Below, in pieces: positions 8,072-14,967 of a stretch of DNA of 34,957 bases. Numbering within the stretch: position 1 is the first letter of the stretch; every line of letters begins with the position of its first letter. Below the pieces are notes generated by a model. That model saw only the letters and a program-made list of their open reading frames with translations. It had not been told where the DNA came from and made no database searches. This DNA is from an uncultured cyanobacterium (GTDB lineage: Bacteria > Cyanobacteriota > Cyanobacteriia > Gloeomargaritales > Gloeomargaritaceae): the NCBI GenBank assembly GCA_937936705.1, contig CALHCP010000019.1, positions 1 through 34,957 on the forward strand. Reading direction: 5' to 3'. The position numbers and the translations under genes were made by a program.

Positions 8072-9028
8072 ATGCTCAACCCCGGTGATGTCCAGATTAA
8101 AGCTGACTCTCGTAATCAGGTCACGGGCGACCGCATGGTAACGGTATTATTAACCCGGTTTCCCTATACGCTTTTGCAGGAATTGGCCACGCACCGCCTG
8201 TTACGCCAAGGGGGATTGGTGGAGATTTTAGGGGATACCAATCCCTTTACGGAAGTGACCAGTCGTTCCAGCGGTTCTTCGCGGGCCATTCCGGTGGAGC
8301 GGGTGATTCAACGCATTGTGGATGACCCCTTTATTCCCCGGTTTAGCCAGCAGCAAAAGGGGATGCAGGGCAGGGAAGTGGACGACCCGCAATTTCAAGC
8401 TGAAAATGAGCGCATTTGGCGCAACGCCTTAGAGCAAAATATAGCCTTAGCACGCCAATTAGCCGCCCAAGGGGTGCATAAACAACACGTCAACGATCTC
8501 CTCAAACCCTTTCTGCGGATTCCCATTTTAATTACGGCGACCGAGTGGGATAATTTCTTTCATTTACGCACCGATAAACCCTGCCGCCCGGAATTTCGCG
8601 CCTGGGCAATCGCCATACAGCAGGCCATCCACCATTCCCAACCGCAGGAATTGTGCCCTGGGGAGTGGCATATTCCCTTTGGGGATCAAATGCCCCCGGA
8701 TTTATCCCTATGGGAACGATTGCAGGTGGCTACCGCCCGCTGTGCCCGCCTCTCCTACGCCACCCACACGGGCAAACGGGATGTTCAAGAAGATGTGCGC
8801 CTGCATGAACAATTACTCAATGACGGGCACATGGGGCCTTTTGAACATAGCGCGGTGGCGGTGGCGGATTATTTCACGGCTCCCCCCAAGATGCCCTGTT
8901 ATGCCTATTTGCCGGGGCAAACCACGCCGGTTTTTACCCGCAATTTCCGCGGTTTTTATAGTTATCGCGCCTGGGTCGAAGACCGGCCTTTATCTAGCAG
9001 TTGTTTACCCACCCATGCACCGGAGTAA
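8072..9028 (+). CDS. thyX: ThyX-like flavin-dependent thymidylate synthase, permuted
   Basis: A 318-residue protein of the long ThyX-like type. The nucleotide and flavin binding motif is near residues 40-74: ATHRLLRQ, then about 20 inserted residues, then SRSSGSSRAIP, in place of the classical RHRxxSxNExSxRY. A WDNFFHLRTDKPCRPEFRAWA segment (about 165-190) matches the ThyX helix with its LR and E-R residues. The ARLSY ... GHMGPFEH block, normally at the ThyX N-terminus, appears after it (about 225-270), so the motif order is circularly permuted. The expected reaction is dUMP to dTMP with methylenetetrahydrofolate and FAD; activity of this variant is inferred. It heads a tight run with dcd, 6 bp from that gene's ATG. 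Confidence 0.75.
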   Translation: MLNPGDVQIKADSRNQVTGDRMVTVLLTRFPYTLLQELATHRLLRQGGLVEILGDTNPFTEVTSRSSGSSRAIPVERVIQRIVDDPFIPRFSQQQKGMQGREVDDPQFQAENERIWRNALEQNIALARQLAAQGVHKQHVNDLLKPFLRIPILITATEWDNFFHLRTDKPCRPEFRAWAIAIQQAIHHSQPQELCPGEWHIPFGDQMPPDLSLWERLQVATARCARLSYATHTGKRDVQEDVRLHEQLLNDGHMGPFEHSAVAVADYFTAPPKMPCYAYLPGQTTPVFTRNFRGFYSYRAWVEDRPLSSSCLPTHAPE

Positions 9029-9034
9029 TTGGCT

Positions 9035-9550
9035 ATGATTTTAACCGACCACGAATTGAATCAACTCTGTCAGGGGAATCCCCCCCTGGTGGAACCGTTT
9101 GATCCGAGTTTGATTAACCCGGCATCGGTGGATATTCGCATCGGTACATCGGGGTTGATCGAACAGGAAGACGGCGACCCGATTCCCATTGATTTTAGCC
9201 CTTATGATGCCAATTCACCCTATATGGTGGAACCGCAGATGTGGCTGTTGGTGGCTTCTTTGGAGATTTTTCACATCCCGGAATTTACCGCCGGGGAGGT
9301 GCGCCTCAAATCCTCCCGCGCCCGTGAGGGGTTTGATCTCTCCTTGGCGCTCTGGCTTGACCCCGGTTGGCAGGGTTCCCACTTGACCATGGCGTTACGC
9401 AACGCCACGCGGTTCCGGCGGCTGGGCATCTATCCGGGGTTGAAAATTGCCCAGGTGATTTTGCATCGGTTATCCAACCGACCCCATCGCAGTTATGCCG
9501 AAACCGGGCGGTATAATTTTGACCGGCAGGTGCAAGGTTCTAAAGGTTAA
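9035..9550 (+). CDS. dcd: dCTP deaminase-like protein, catalytic Glu apparently Ala
   Basis: A 171-residue protein of the dCTP deaminase/dUTPase fold. Motifs seen are NPASVDIRIG, LKSSRAREG, LDPGWQG and a C-terminal TGRYNFDRQ. Such enzymes convert dCTP to dUTP, the precursor of the dUMP used by thymidylate synthase, which suits the adjacent thyX. In Escherichia coli Dcd the catalytic glutamate (Glu138) is in VLEFYN. The aligned segment here reads TMALRN, so the Glu position appears to be Ala. The ATG at 9035 is preferred over an in-frame TTG at 9029. It is unclear whether this protein is a deaminase, a dUTPase-like enzyme or a non-catalytic relative. Confidence 0.75.
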   Translation: MILTDHELNQLCQGNPPLVEPFDPSLINPASVDIRIGTSGLIEQEDGDPIPIDFSPYDANSPYMVEPQMWLLVASLEIFHIPEFTAGEVRLKSSRAREGFDLSLALWLDPGWQGSHLTMALRNATRFRRLGIYPGLKIAQVILHRLSNRPHRSYAETGRYNFDRQVQGSKG

Positions 9551-9556
9551 TTTGCT

Positions 9557-9826
9557 ATGGCGAAATTTGTCGTGACCGGCCACTATTGTGCCGATGTGGC
9601 CAGCAAACGCACCCCCTATCGGCAGGCGCATTTGGCGGGTTTGGCGCAACAAAAAGAGCAGGGGATCCTCATTACTCTGGGGCCGACCCAGGATTTGACC
9701 CGGTTTTTTGGCATTTATGAGGCGGATACGGCCGACCAAGTCAAACAGCTACTTGAGCAAGACCCCTACTGGCAAAACGGCATTTGGACGGATTACGAGG
9801 TCATGGCGTGGATTCAGGCCATTTGA
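9557..9826 (+). CDS. YciI-family protein
   Basis: An 89-residue ferredoxin-like alpha/beta protein. It has the YciI-type opening (KFVVTGHYCADVASKR), a conserved RQAHLAGLAQQKEQGILITLGP segment with the family's His, and a DPYWQNGIWTDYEVMAW end. YciI proteins are small dimeric enzymes or binding domains of mostly unknown chemistry. It lies 6 bp after dcd, and its stop overlaps the start region of ldpA, so it is part of the same transcription unit. Confidence 0.8.
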   Translation: MAKFVVTGHYCADVASKRTPYRQAHLAGLAQQKEQGILITLGPTQDLTRFFGIYEADTADQVKQLLEQDPYWQNGIWTDYEVMAWIQAI

Positions 9827-10806
9827 GGGCACTGGCGCAGCGGTCGTGGTCAAAACTCATCTGCGGTGCCAGCTACCAGGATACGGCCAGCATCGAACCC
9901 CTCAGTTGGATTTTTACCCTGGCTGGGGTGAATTGTATTGATGTGGCTGCCGACCCGGCGGTGGTGCAGGCGGCCTACCGGGGCATCCAACGGGCGGGCA
10001 CGCCGGCTCCCTGGCTGATGGTGAGTTTGAACGACGACACCGACCCCCATTTCCGCAAGGCGCACTTCGACCCGGAACGTTGCCCCGCGGATTGCCCCCG
10101 CCCCTGCGAACGGGTGTGTCCGGTACAGGCGATTAGCCGGGCAGGGGTGGAACTGCCGCGCTGTTACGGCTGTGGCCGCTGTCTGGATGTGTGTCCCTAC
10201 GGTTACATCAGCGCGCGTACCTATGTGCAACGGCCCGGCGCGGTGGTGGAACTCTTGCACCATCAACCGATTGCCGCTGTGGAAATCCATACCCAAGTGG
10301 GGCACCGGGAAGCCTTTCAACGGGTGTGGCAAGAACTGCAACCCTGGGTGACCCGCTTGCCACTACTCGCCATCAGTTGTCAAGACCATGACCAGGTGAT
10401 TCCTTACTTATGGAGTTTGTACGAAATCATAACGCCGCTGCCCTGCGCGTTGATCTGGCAAGCCGATGGTCGTCCCATGAGCGGTGATATTGGCGCGGGC
10501 ACCACCCAGGCGACGGTGCGTTTTGCCCAGAAGATATTAGCTCAGGGGCCGCCGGGGTGGGTGCAGTTGGCGGGGGGCACCAATGCCGCCACCTGGCCGC
10601 TGGTACGACAACTGAACCTGCCCGTTCACGGGGTGGCCTACGGCAGTTATGCCCGCAAACTCCTGCAACCGTATTTACAAAATTTGGACAATGAAGCGGT
10701 TTTAGCGACAGCCGTGACCCTGGCGAAACGGTTAATCCACCCTAAAACACCCGGTGCAGCAGACTGGGCATCTGCCGCCGCACCTGCGCCAACCGTTCCG
10801 GGTTAA
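9808..10806 (+). CDS. ldpA: LdpA, iron-sulfur circadian input protein
   Basis: A 332-residue protein resembling LdpA (light-dependent period). It opens with SKLICGASYQDTASIEPLSWIFTLAG and CIDVAADPAV. It carries two cysteine clusters of 4Fe-4S type: CPADCPRPCERVCP and CYGCGRCLDVCP (about residues 95-135). LdpA in Synechococcus elongatus senses redox state and tunes the KaiABC clock. The GTG at 9808 has a GAGG-like site 7 bases upstream; a TTG at 9823 that overlaps the yciI stop is an alternative. The gene runs 65 bp into the 3' end of the convergent amidase, so its last ~20 residues are encoded antisense to that gene. Confidence 0.85.
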   Translation: MDSGHLRALAQRSWSKLICGASYQDTASIEPLSWIFTLAGVNCIDVAADPAVVQAAYRGIQRAGTPAPWLMVSLNDDTDPHFRKAHFDPERCPADCPRPCERVCPVQAISRAGVELPRCYGCGRCLDVCPYGYISARTYVQRPGAVVELLHHQPIAAVEIHTQVGHREAFQRVWQELQPWVTRLPLLAISCQDHDQVIPYLWSLYEIITPLPCALIWQADGRPMSGDIGAGTTQATVRFAQKILAQGPPGWVQLAGGTNAATWPLVRQLNLPVHGVAYGSYARKLLQPYLQNLDNEAVLATAVTLAKRLIHPKTPGAADWASAAAPAPTVPG

Positions 10807-11554
10807 TCTCGGCAATCGCCAGCCCCGGCTGGTCGCCGGCATCCGCCAGCACCACCCCCCACGGGTCAATAATCATGGCATGGCCGTGGGTTTGGCGGCG
10901 GGGGTAGTGCCAGCCCACCTGCGCCGGTGCCAGCACGTAACAGGTATTCTCAATCGCCCGCGCCTGCAGCAGCACCTGCCAATGGTCTTTGCCCGTGTAG
11001 GCCGTAAACGCCGCCGGAATAAAGAGAATTTCCGCCCCCACCTTGGCCAGATGCCGGTACAGTTCCGGGAAGCGCACATCATAGCAGATGGAGAGGCCGA
11101 TGTGCCCCAACTCCGCCTGGGCATACACCGGTGGCAGATGCACCCCCGCCATCACCGTGCGGGATTCCTGGTAGGTGTTGCCGTCGGGGAGATTCACATC
11201 GAACAGATGCACTTTGTCATAACGGGCGGTGATTTCCCCTTCCGGCGTGACCACCATCGCCCGGTTGACCACCCGCTGCCCATCCACCGGCACCGGCATC
11301 CCCCCCGCCAGCAGCGTCACCTGGAACCGCTGCGCCAAGGTGCGCAGGCATTGCTCCGTCCGTTCGGCAATCTGGACGGCCTGGGCGATTTTCTCCTGCT
11401 CATCCCCCATAAAGGCAAAATTTTCCGGCAGGCCGACCAAGGTGGCACCCCGACGGCAGGCCAAATCCACCCATTCGGCCAACTGAGCCAGATTCTGGTC
11501 AACATCTGGGCCGCTGGTCATTTGCACTGCCGCTGCCAAGTAGGAGTGCATCAT
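10742..11554 (-). CDS. Nit1/Nit2-type carbon-nitrogen hydrolase
   Basis: A 270-residue nitrilase-superfamily amidase. The catalytic triad is visible: Glu44 (LPENFAF), Lys114 (RYDKVHLFDV) and Cys157 (SICYDVRFPE). The YDKVHLFDV signature points to the Nit1/Nit2 branch, whose members hydrolyse deaminated glutathione or omega-amidated 2-oxoacids (metabolite repair). Which substrate applies here is not resolved. The last 65 bp overlap convergent ldpA. The small ribbon-helix-helix gene lies 49 bp upstream on the same strand and may share a transcript. Confidence 0.88.
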   Translation of the reverse strand: MMHSYLAAAVQMTSGPDVDQNLAQLAEWVDLACRRGATLVGLPENFAFMGDEQEKIAQAVQIAERTEQCLRTLAQRFQVTLLAGGMPVPVDGQRVVNRAMVVTPEGEITARYDKVHLFDVNLPDGNTYQESRTVMAGVHLPPVYAQAELGHIGLSICYDVRFPELYRHLAKVGAEILFIPAAFTAYTGKDHWQVLLQARAIENTCYVLAPAQVGWHYPRRQTHGHAMIIDPWGVVLADAGDQPGLAIAEINPERLAQVRRQMPSLLHRVF

Positions 11555-11603
11555 CGGTTCAGGAGCAAAGGGGGTACCATCGGCAGGCAGGTGAAGAGAC
11601 GGG

Positions 11604-11753
11604 TTAATTGTTGCGCAGTTTGCGAATCAGCTCCCGCAGTACATCGGTTTTGGTGCGACCTTTGGCAGCGCAGTAGTTTTCCAATTTGACCAGCTCCTCG
11701 TTGGGTAAGCGGATAGTCAGTACACGATCCGAAGGGGGTTTGGTTCTAGGCAT
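11604..11753 (-). CDS. 49-residue ribbon-helix-helix (CopG/Arc-type) protein
   Basis: A short frame found by reading the minus strand directly. It begins MPRTKPPSDRVLTIRLP: a basic N-terminus followed by an alternating strand, the ribbon of an RHH fold. It continues with NEELVKLENYCAAKGRTKTDVLRELIRKL, which gives two helices separated by the usual Gly-Arg-Thr turn. RHH proteins bind operators as dimers through the strand. As no toxin gene is adjacent, it is more likely a stand-alone regulator than an antitoxin. It lies upstream of the amidase gene on the same strand. No strong ribosome binding site precedes the ATG. Confidence 0.75.
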   Translation of the reverse strand: MPRTKPPSDRVLTIRLPNEELVKLENYCAAKGRTKTDVLRELIRKLRNN

Positions 11754-11942
11754 AGCCGCAAGTACAGATGAGTGACTAAAGAAATGTACCGATCTTGTAG
11801 GGGAGCTTAATTCTGAAAGAAGCGACAGCGTCGTTCTGGTATTGGAGTACCTTAATCAGTCATTAAACTACGTTTCGTGGGGATTGGCAAGGACTTGACA
11901 GCGAGCCGGTCGGTACAAACGCTGGCACATCCCCTGCCGATT
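11754..11942. other. Intergenic region with small inverted repeats
   Basis: About 190 bp between the ribbon-helix-helix gene and the NIL ferredoxin gene, without a coding frame. Two adjacent small dyads stand out: GGTATTGGAGTACC and TTAATCAGTCATTAA (about 11838-11866). They could be operators for the neighbouring ribbon-helix-helix protein or a transcript end for the ferredoxin gene. Neither reading is proven. Confidence 0.3.
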
Positions 11943-12344
11943 TTAGAAATTGGTGGTAATGGCAACGACTGGGCAAGTGGGAATACATTGCTCACATACG
12001 ATACAGCGACTCCGGTGAAAATTCAGCCGAAACTCCCGATCCAGGGTGAGGGCTTGGGTGGGGCAGACCCCCGTACACAAGCCGCAGTCAATGCAGCGTT
12101 CCGTATCGATCAGGATTTCCCGGCTGCTCTGGCCGACCTCAATCCCACTCTCGGTCAGCCATTCCAGGGCGGCGGCCAGTTGATCCATGTCCCCGGCCAG
12201 TTCCACCACCAGTTTGCCGACTTGGTTGGGAGCCACTTGCGCCCGGATGATGTTGGCGGCAATGTTAAAATCCTTCGCCAGGCGGTAGGTGATGGGGATG
12301 TGCACCATCTGGCGGGGAAAGGTCAGGGTAACCCGTTGTTTCAT
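11943..12344 (-). CDS. NIL-domain protein with two 4Fe-4S clusters
   Basis: A 133-residue protein. The N-terminal NIL domain (about residues 1-75: VTLTFPRQMVHIPITYRLAKDF) resembles the substrate-sensing domain found at the end of MetN ABC ATPases. A bacterial-type ferredoxin domain follows, with two complete CxxCxxCxxxCP motifs, CIDCGLCTGVCP and CIVCEQCIPTCP. A small-molecule-responsive (perhaps methionine or sulfur-compound) redox role is inferred from the NIL domain. The ATG at 12344 is preferred over an in-frame TTG at 12359. A copy of the dispersed repeat begins about 50 bp upstream. Confidence 0.82.
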   Translation of the reverse strand: MKQRVTLTFPRQMVHIPITYRLAKDFNIAANIIRAQVAPNQVGKLVVELAGDMDQLAAALEWLTESGIEVGQSSREILIDTERCIDCGLCTGVCPTQALTLDREFRLNFHRSRCIVCEQCIPTCPVVAITTNF

Positions 12345-12395
12345 CGGGGTTGAGGTCAATGGAGGGCTGATGTTTTTAGCATAACCGGAACTTCA

Positions 12396-12513
12396 GGAAA
12401 CCTCTATTCATTCAGAGTGAGCGGGCGCCGGGGGGCATCTCCGCTTGGGTTCTCCGTGATTGGGGCGTTCCGGCCAGAGAATTTCCGCTTGGCTCCCATC
12501 CATAGAGGTGCCC
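12396..12513 (+). mobile_element. MITE-like element, copy C, with inverted ends
   Basis: A 118-bp element. Its left end GGAAACCTCTAT (12396-12407) and right end ATAGAGGTGCCC (12502-12513) are imperfect inverted repeats. It is flanked by TTCA on both sides (12392-12395 and 12514-12517), consistent with a 4-bp target duplication. The interior carries the shared core (GAGCGGGCGCCGGGG ... GGGTTCTCC, 12419-12456). There is no coding capacity, so it would be mobilised in trans by a transposase not in this window. The right end lies 12 bp before the STAS-protein ATG. Confidence 0.65.
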
Positions 12514-12525
12514 TTCAGTTATCCT

Positions 12526-12924
12526 ATGAATGGTCTGCCCATTGGTTTACCTATGGATGTGGTCATTCTCAAGCCGACGACCGAAGAGACCTACGGAGAC
12601 CCCCCGAGGATTCTGACCCTGCCGATTACCCGCCTCGACAGCACTCAAGTCGGCCGTTTTAAGCAACAATACGAAGCCCAGGTGGGCGGTGTTCCTTGCC
12701 ACTTAGGCATTGATTTATCCAGTGTGGAATTTCTGGATAGTGCCGGGTTGGGGGCGTTGGTGGCCTGCCATAAACACGTGCGGGGGTTGGGGGGAACCAC
12801 GGGCTTGATTGCCCCGCGCCACATGATCCTCCGCCTTTTGGAAATGACGGCTTTAGATAAAGTCCTGCCGGTTTATGCCAGTGCCGAGGATTTCACCAAC
12901 AATAGTGGCGTGAGTCGTCCCTAA
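12526..12924 (+). CDS. STAS-domain protein (anti-sigma antagonist type)
   Basis: A 132-residue single-STAS protein. It has the LDSTQVGRFKQQYEA helix, the LGIDLSSVEFLDSAGLGALVACHKH strand-loop-helix with the potential phospho-serine in FLDSAG, and GLIAPRHMILRLLEMTALDKVLPVY. Such proteins switch partners with an HPK/anti-sigma kinase depending on phosphorylation. No kinase or phosphatase partner is nearby. The ATG at 12526 is taken because everything upstream belongs to the MITE-like element; 12553 is an alternative. Transcription probably begins in or beyond the element. The stop overlaps the mutL stop by 4 bp. Confidence 0.82.
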   Translation: MNGLPIGLPMDVVILKPTTEETYGDPPRILTLPITRLDSTQVGRFKQQYEAQVGGVPCHLGIDLSSVEFLDSAGLGALVACHKHVRGLGGTTGLIAPRHMILRLLEMTALDKVLPVYASAEDFTNNSGVSRP

Positions 12925-14507
12925 ATGCCGTAGCTTTTGCCGATCACCCAATGCCTGCGGAAAAAGCGTGCCAGTTGGGTTTCGCCCAAGGTTAAACAAA
13001 TGGGTCGCCCGTGGGGACAGGTGCGGGGGGCACGGGTTGCCTGCCATTGTTCTAACAAAGTCTGCATTTGCATCAGGGTTAATTCGGTGCCGTTGCGGAG
13101 GGCGCTGCGACAGGCCAGATTCACCGTGGCTTGCTCGCGGTCGGTCAAACGGCTTAGCTCAACCAGCGCCGCTGCCCACTCCGCCGGTCGGTCGGCCAGT
13201 ACCTGCGGGATATGGCGGACTGCCCATTGGTGGGGGCCGAAGGGTTCGGGGGGCAGACCGTACTGGCTCAGTTGGGCCACCTGCGCCGGGGTGAGTTGGG
13301 GGAGAATCACCGGCTGTTCGAGGGGCAATACCTGCCAGGCCTGTTGTAACTGTTCATACAAAACTCGTTCATGGGCAATGTGCTGCTCGACGAGGTAGAG
13401 TCCTGCCGGATGTTCGGCCAAGATGTAGGTGCGATGAATCTGCGCCAGGGCTTTTAGGGTGGGACGGGGAGCGTGATAACGGGCGGGGGTTTCCGCTACC
13501 TGCAGGAGTTTTTTAACCCGCGGCGCATCACTTTTACTCGGCGGTGCCATGGCCAGCCCTTGGTCACACTGTTGCAGTAATTGGGTCTGCCAATAGTCGA
13601 GATTTTTTAAGTACAGTTGCAGTTTGGCAGGGTGACGATGCCAGTCCACTTCCTCCGGGGGAATCTGCAAATGGGCAAACAACACCGGGAAGCGCCCGCG
13701 GGGCAGGAGTCGTTGAAAATGTTGGCTGATGGCGGCGGTGAGTTCCGGCAGATGGACGCAGCGACCGTTGACCGCCAGCCAAATCCGGTCGGGGCGGGGG
13801 CGGTGGTACTGATCCGGCAGGGCAACAATTAAACGCATCCCCTCATGTTCACCGGTGTATAGCATCGCCTCGCTCAGGTGGGGAAAATTTTGCCGGAAAC
13901 GGTCGGTCAGGCTGCCCGGCCAAAGCTGGTAGGTTTTCCCCGCCCATTGCACCTGCCAGGTGACGTGGGGATGACAGAGGGCCATCTGCTGCAACCAGAG
14001 TTGGAGGTGCCGGAGTTGTTGCGGCCAACTCGGTAAACTGTGTTGACGCTGCGGCCAGTTGGCAAACAGGCGCTTGACGGTGACCACGGTGCCGGGAGCG
14101 AGGGGGATGATTTGCGGTTGGCGGGCCTGCCCCTGGGTATCGTACTGCACCTGCCACGCCTGGGAGGCGCCGGCACACCGGCTGGCAATGGTCAGGTCGG
14201 CCAGTTGTGCCACGCTGTGGAGGGCTTGCCCCCGAAATCCCAAGGTGCGAATGCGGTGGAAGTCGTCCGGGTGTTGGATTTTGCTGGTGGTGTGAGCCGT
14301 AGCCGCCAGGGTCAGGGTTTCTAAACTCATGCCGTGACCGTTATCGGCTAACCGGACGGCATCGGGTTCCACCCGCAGGTGCAGATGGGTGGCGTGGGCA
14401 TCCAGGGCGTTTTCCACCAATTCCCGCACCACCGCTCCCACCGAGTCGATTACCTCGCCGGCGGCCATCCGTGCAATCAGTGCCGGTGCCAGGCGATGGA
14501 GTGTCAT
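12921..14507 (-). CDS. mutL: DNA mismatch repair protein MutL
   Basis: A 528-residue GHKL ATPase of mismatch repair. N-terminal motifs are IARMAAGEVI, VENALDAHA (Glu32/Asn33), LADNGHGMS, TTSKI and LGFRGQAL. The C-terminal dimerisation domain keeps ACRSALRNG and CPHGRP, parts of the metal site of nicking MutL proteins. The usual DQHAxxExxxxE endonuclease motif reads EQHIAHERVLYE, with Glu for the first Asp and Ile for Ala. The ATG at 14507 puts the conserved N-terminus first; the longer frame to 14606 is non-conserved. No mutS is in the window. It ends in a 4-bp stop overlap with the convergent STAS gene. Confidence 0.92.
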   Translation of the reverse strand: MTLHRLAPALIARMAAGEVIDSVGAVVRELVENALDAHATHLHLRVEPDAVRLADNGHGMSLETLTLAATAHTTSKIQHPDDFHRIRTLGFRGQALHSVAQLADLTIASRCAGASQAWQVQYDTQGQARQPQIIPLAPGTVVTVKRLFANWPQRQHSLPSWPQQLRHLQLWLQQMALCHPHVTWQVQWAGKTYQLWPGSLTDRFRQNFPHLSEAMLYTGEHEGMRLIVALPDQYHRPRPDRIWLAVNGRCVHLPELTAAISQHFQRLLPRGRFPVLFAHLQIPPEEVDWHRHPAKLQLYLKNLDYWQTQLLQQCDQGLAMAPPSKSDAPRVKKLLQVAETPARYHAPRPTLKALAQIHRTYILAEHPAGLYLVEQHIAHERVLYEQLQQAWQVLPLEQPVILPQLTPAQVAQLSQYGLPPEPFGPHQWAVRHIPQVLADRPAEWAAALVELSRLTDREQATVNLACRSALRNGTELTLMQMQTLLEQWQATRAPRTCPHGRPICLTLGETQLARFFRRHWVIGKSYGI

Positions 14508-14689
14508 GGCGTGTTTCCTAGGGTCACCGGCCGGCACATCCCCACCGATGCGGCCCGCCCAGCCGAGAGAGTCCCTTGGGGCATCGTTTGGGCAATTTGG
14601 GGACACCTCATTGCATGGCGCAGATATCCAACCTTGAGTGGCTCGAATGGCGGTGCGGTGATGGAGGAAAAAAATCAGGGTCTAGCCTC

Positions 14690-14815
14690 CTATATCGCCA
14701 CCCCACCGGAATTTAGAATAGCAGTCGCCGGGGCGCCGCCCCCACCTTTGGTTCTCGCTCAATTCGGCATTCTAGCAAGAACATTTTCTACGGGTTCCAA
14801 TCAATATGATGTGTT
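14690..14815 (+). repeat. Dispersed MITE-like repeat, copy D
   Basis: Core at 14721-14768: GCAGTCGCCGGGGCGCCGCC, then CCCACCTTTGGTTCTCGCTC, then AATTCGG. It is nearly identical to copy E read on the minus strand. The flanks also align: ATTTAGAATA before the core, and CCAATCAATATGATGTG near the right end versus CCAATCAATAGAGGTGCC in copy E. The left end (CTCCTATATC) is a decayed form of the inverted terminus. Confidence 0.6.
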
Positions 14816-14909
14816 CATAAAAAAATCTTATAATAAATTGCCGGGCAACCCAGACATTGCCCTATACCTCCTCATGCCTGAAACTCTATTCCTGTAGAGA
14901 TGAAGGTGG

Positions 14910-14915
14910 TACAAT
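14910..14915 (+). promoter_or_regulatory. Extended -10 of the MscS-like gene
   Basis: TACAAT preceded by TGG, which fits an extended -10 element. No convincing -35 is present. It lies about 50 bp before the start codon. Confidence 0.35.
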
Positions 14916-14956
14916 ACGGCTAGCTCTAGGTGCAATTTTGGTGGTCTTCAATTCCC

Positions 14957-14964
14957 GAGGAGGT
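14957..14964 (+). promoter_or_regulatory. Strong ribosome binding site of the MscS-like gene
   Basis: GAGGAGGT ends three bases before the ATG at 14968. It decides the start against the in-frame codon at 14857, which lies upstream of this site. Confidence 0.65.
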
Positions 14965-14967
14965 ATT

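Larger units (their letters stand above)
14508..14967. other. Divergent intergenic region mutL / MscS-like gene
   Basis: About 460 bp with no credible gene. It holds copy D of the dispersed repeat (14690-14815). Further right are a TGG-TACAAT extended -10 (14907-14915) and the ribosome binding site of the MscS-like gene. The short frames in the left part are out-of-frame extensions of mutL or shadows. Confidence 0.5.

Noticed and set aside
8072-10806. The thyX-dcd-yciI-ldpA run considered as a prophage or defence island
   Set aside because: No phage structural, integrase, nuclease or toxin gene is present, and base composition matches the surroundings.
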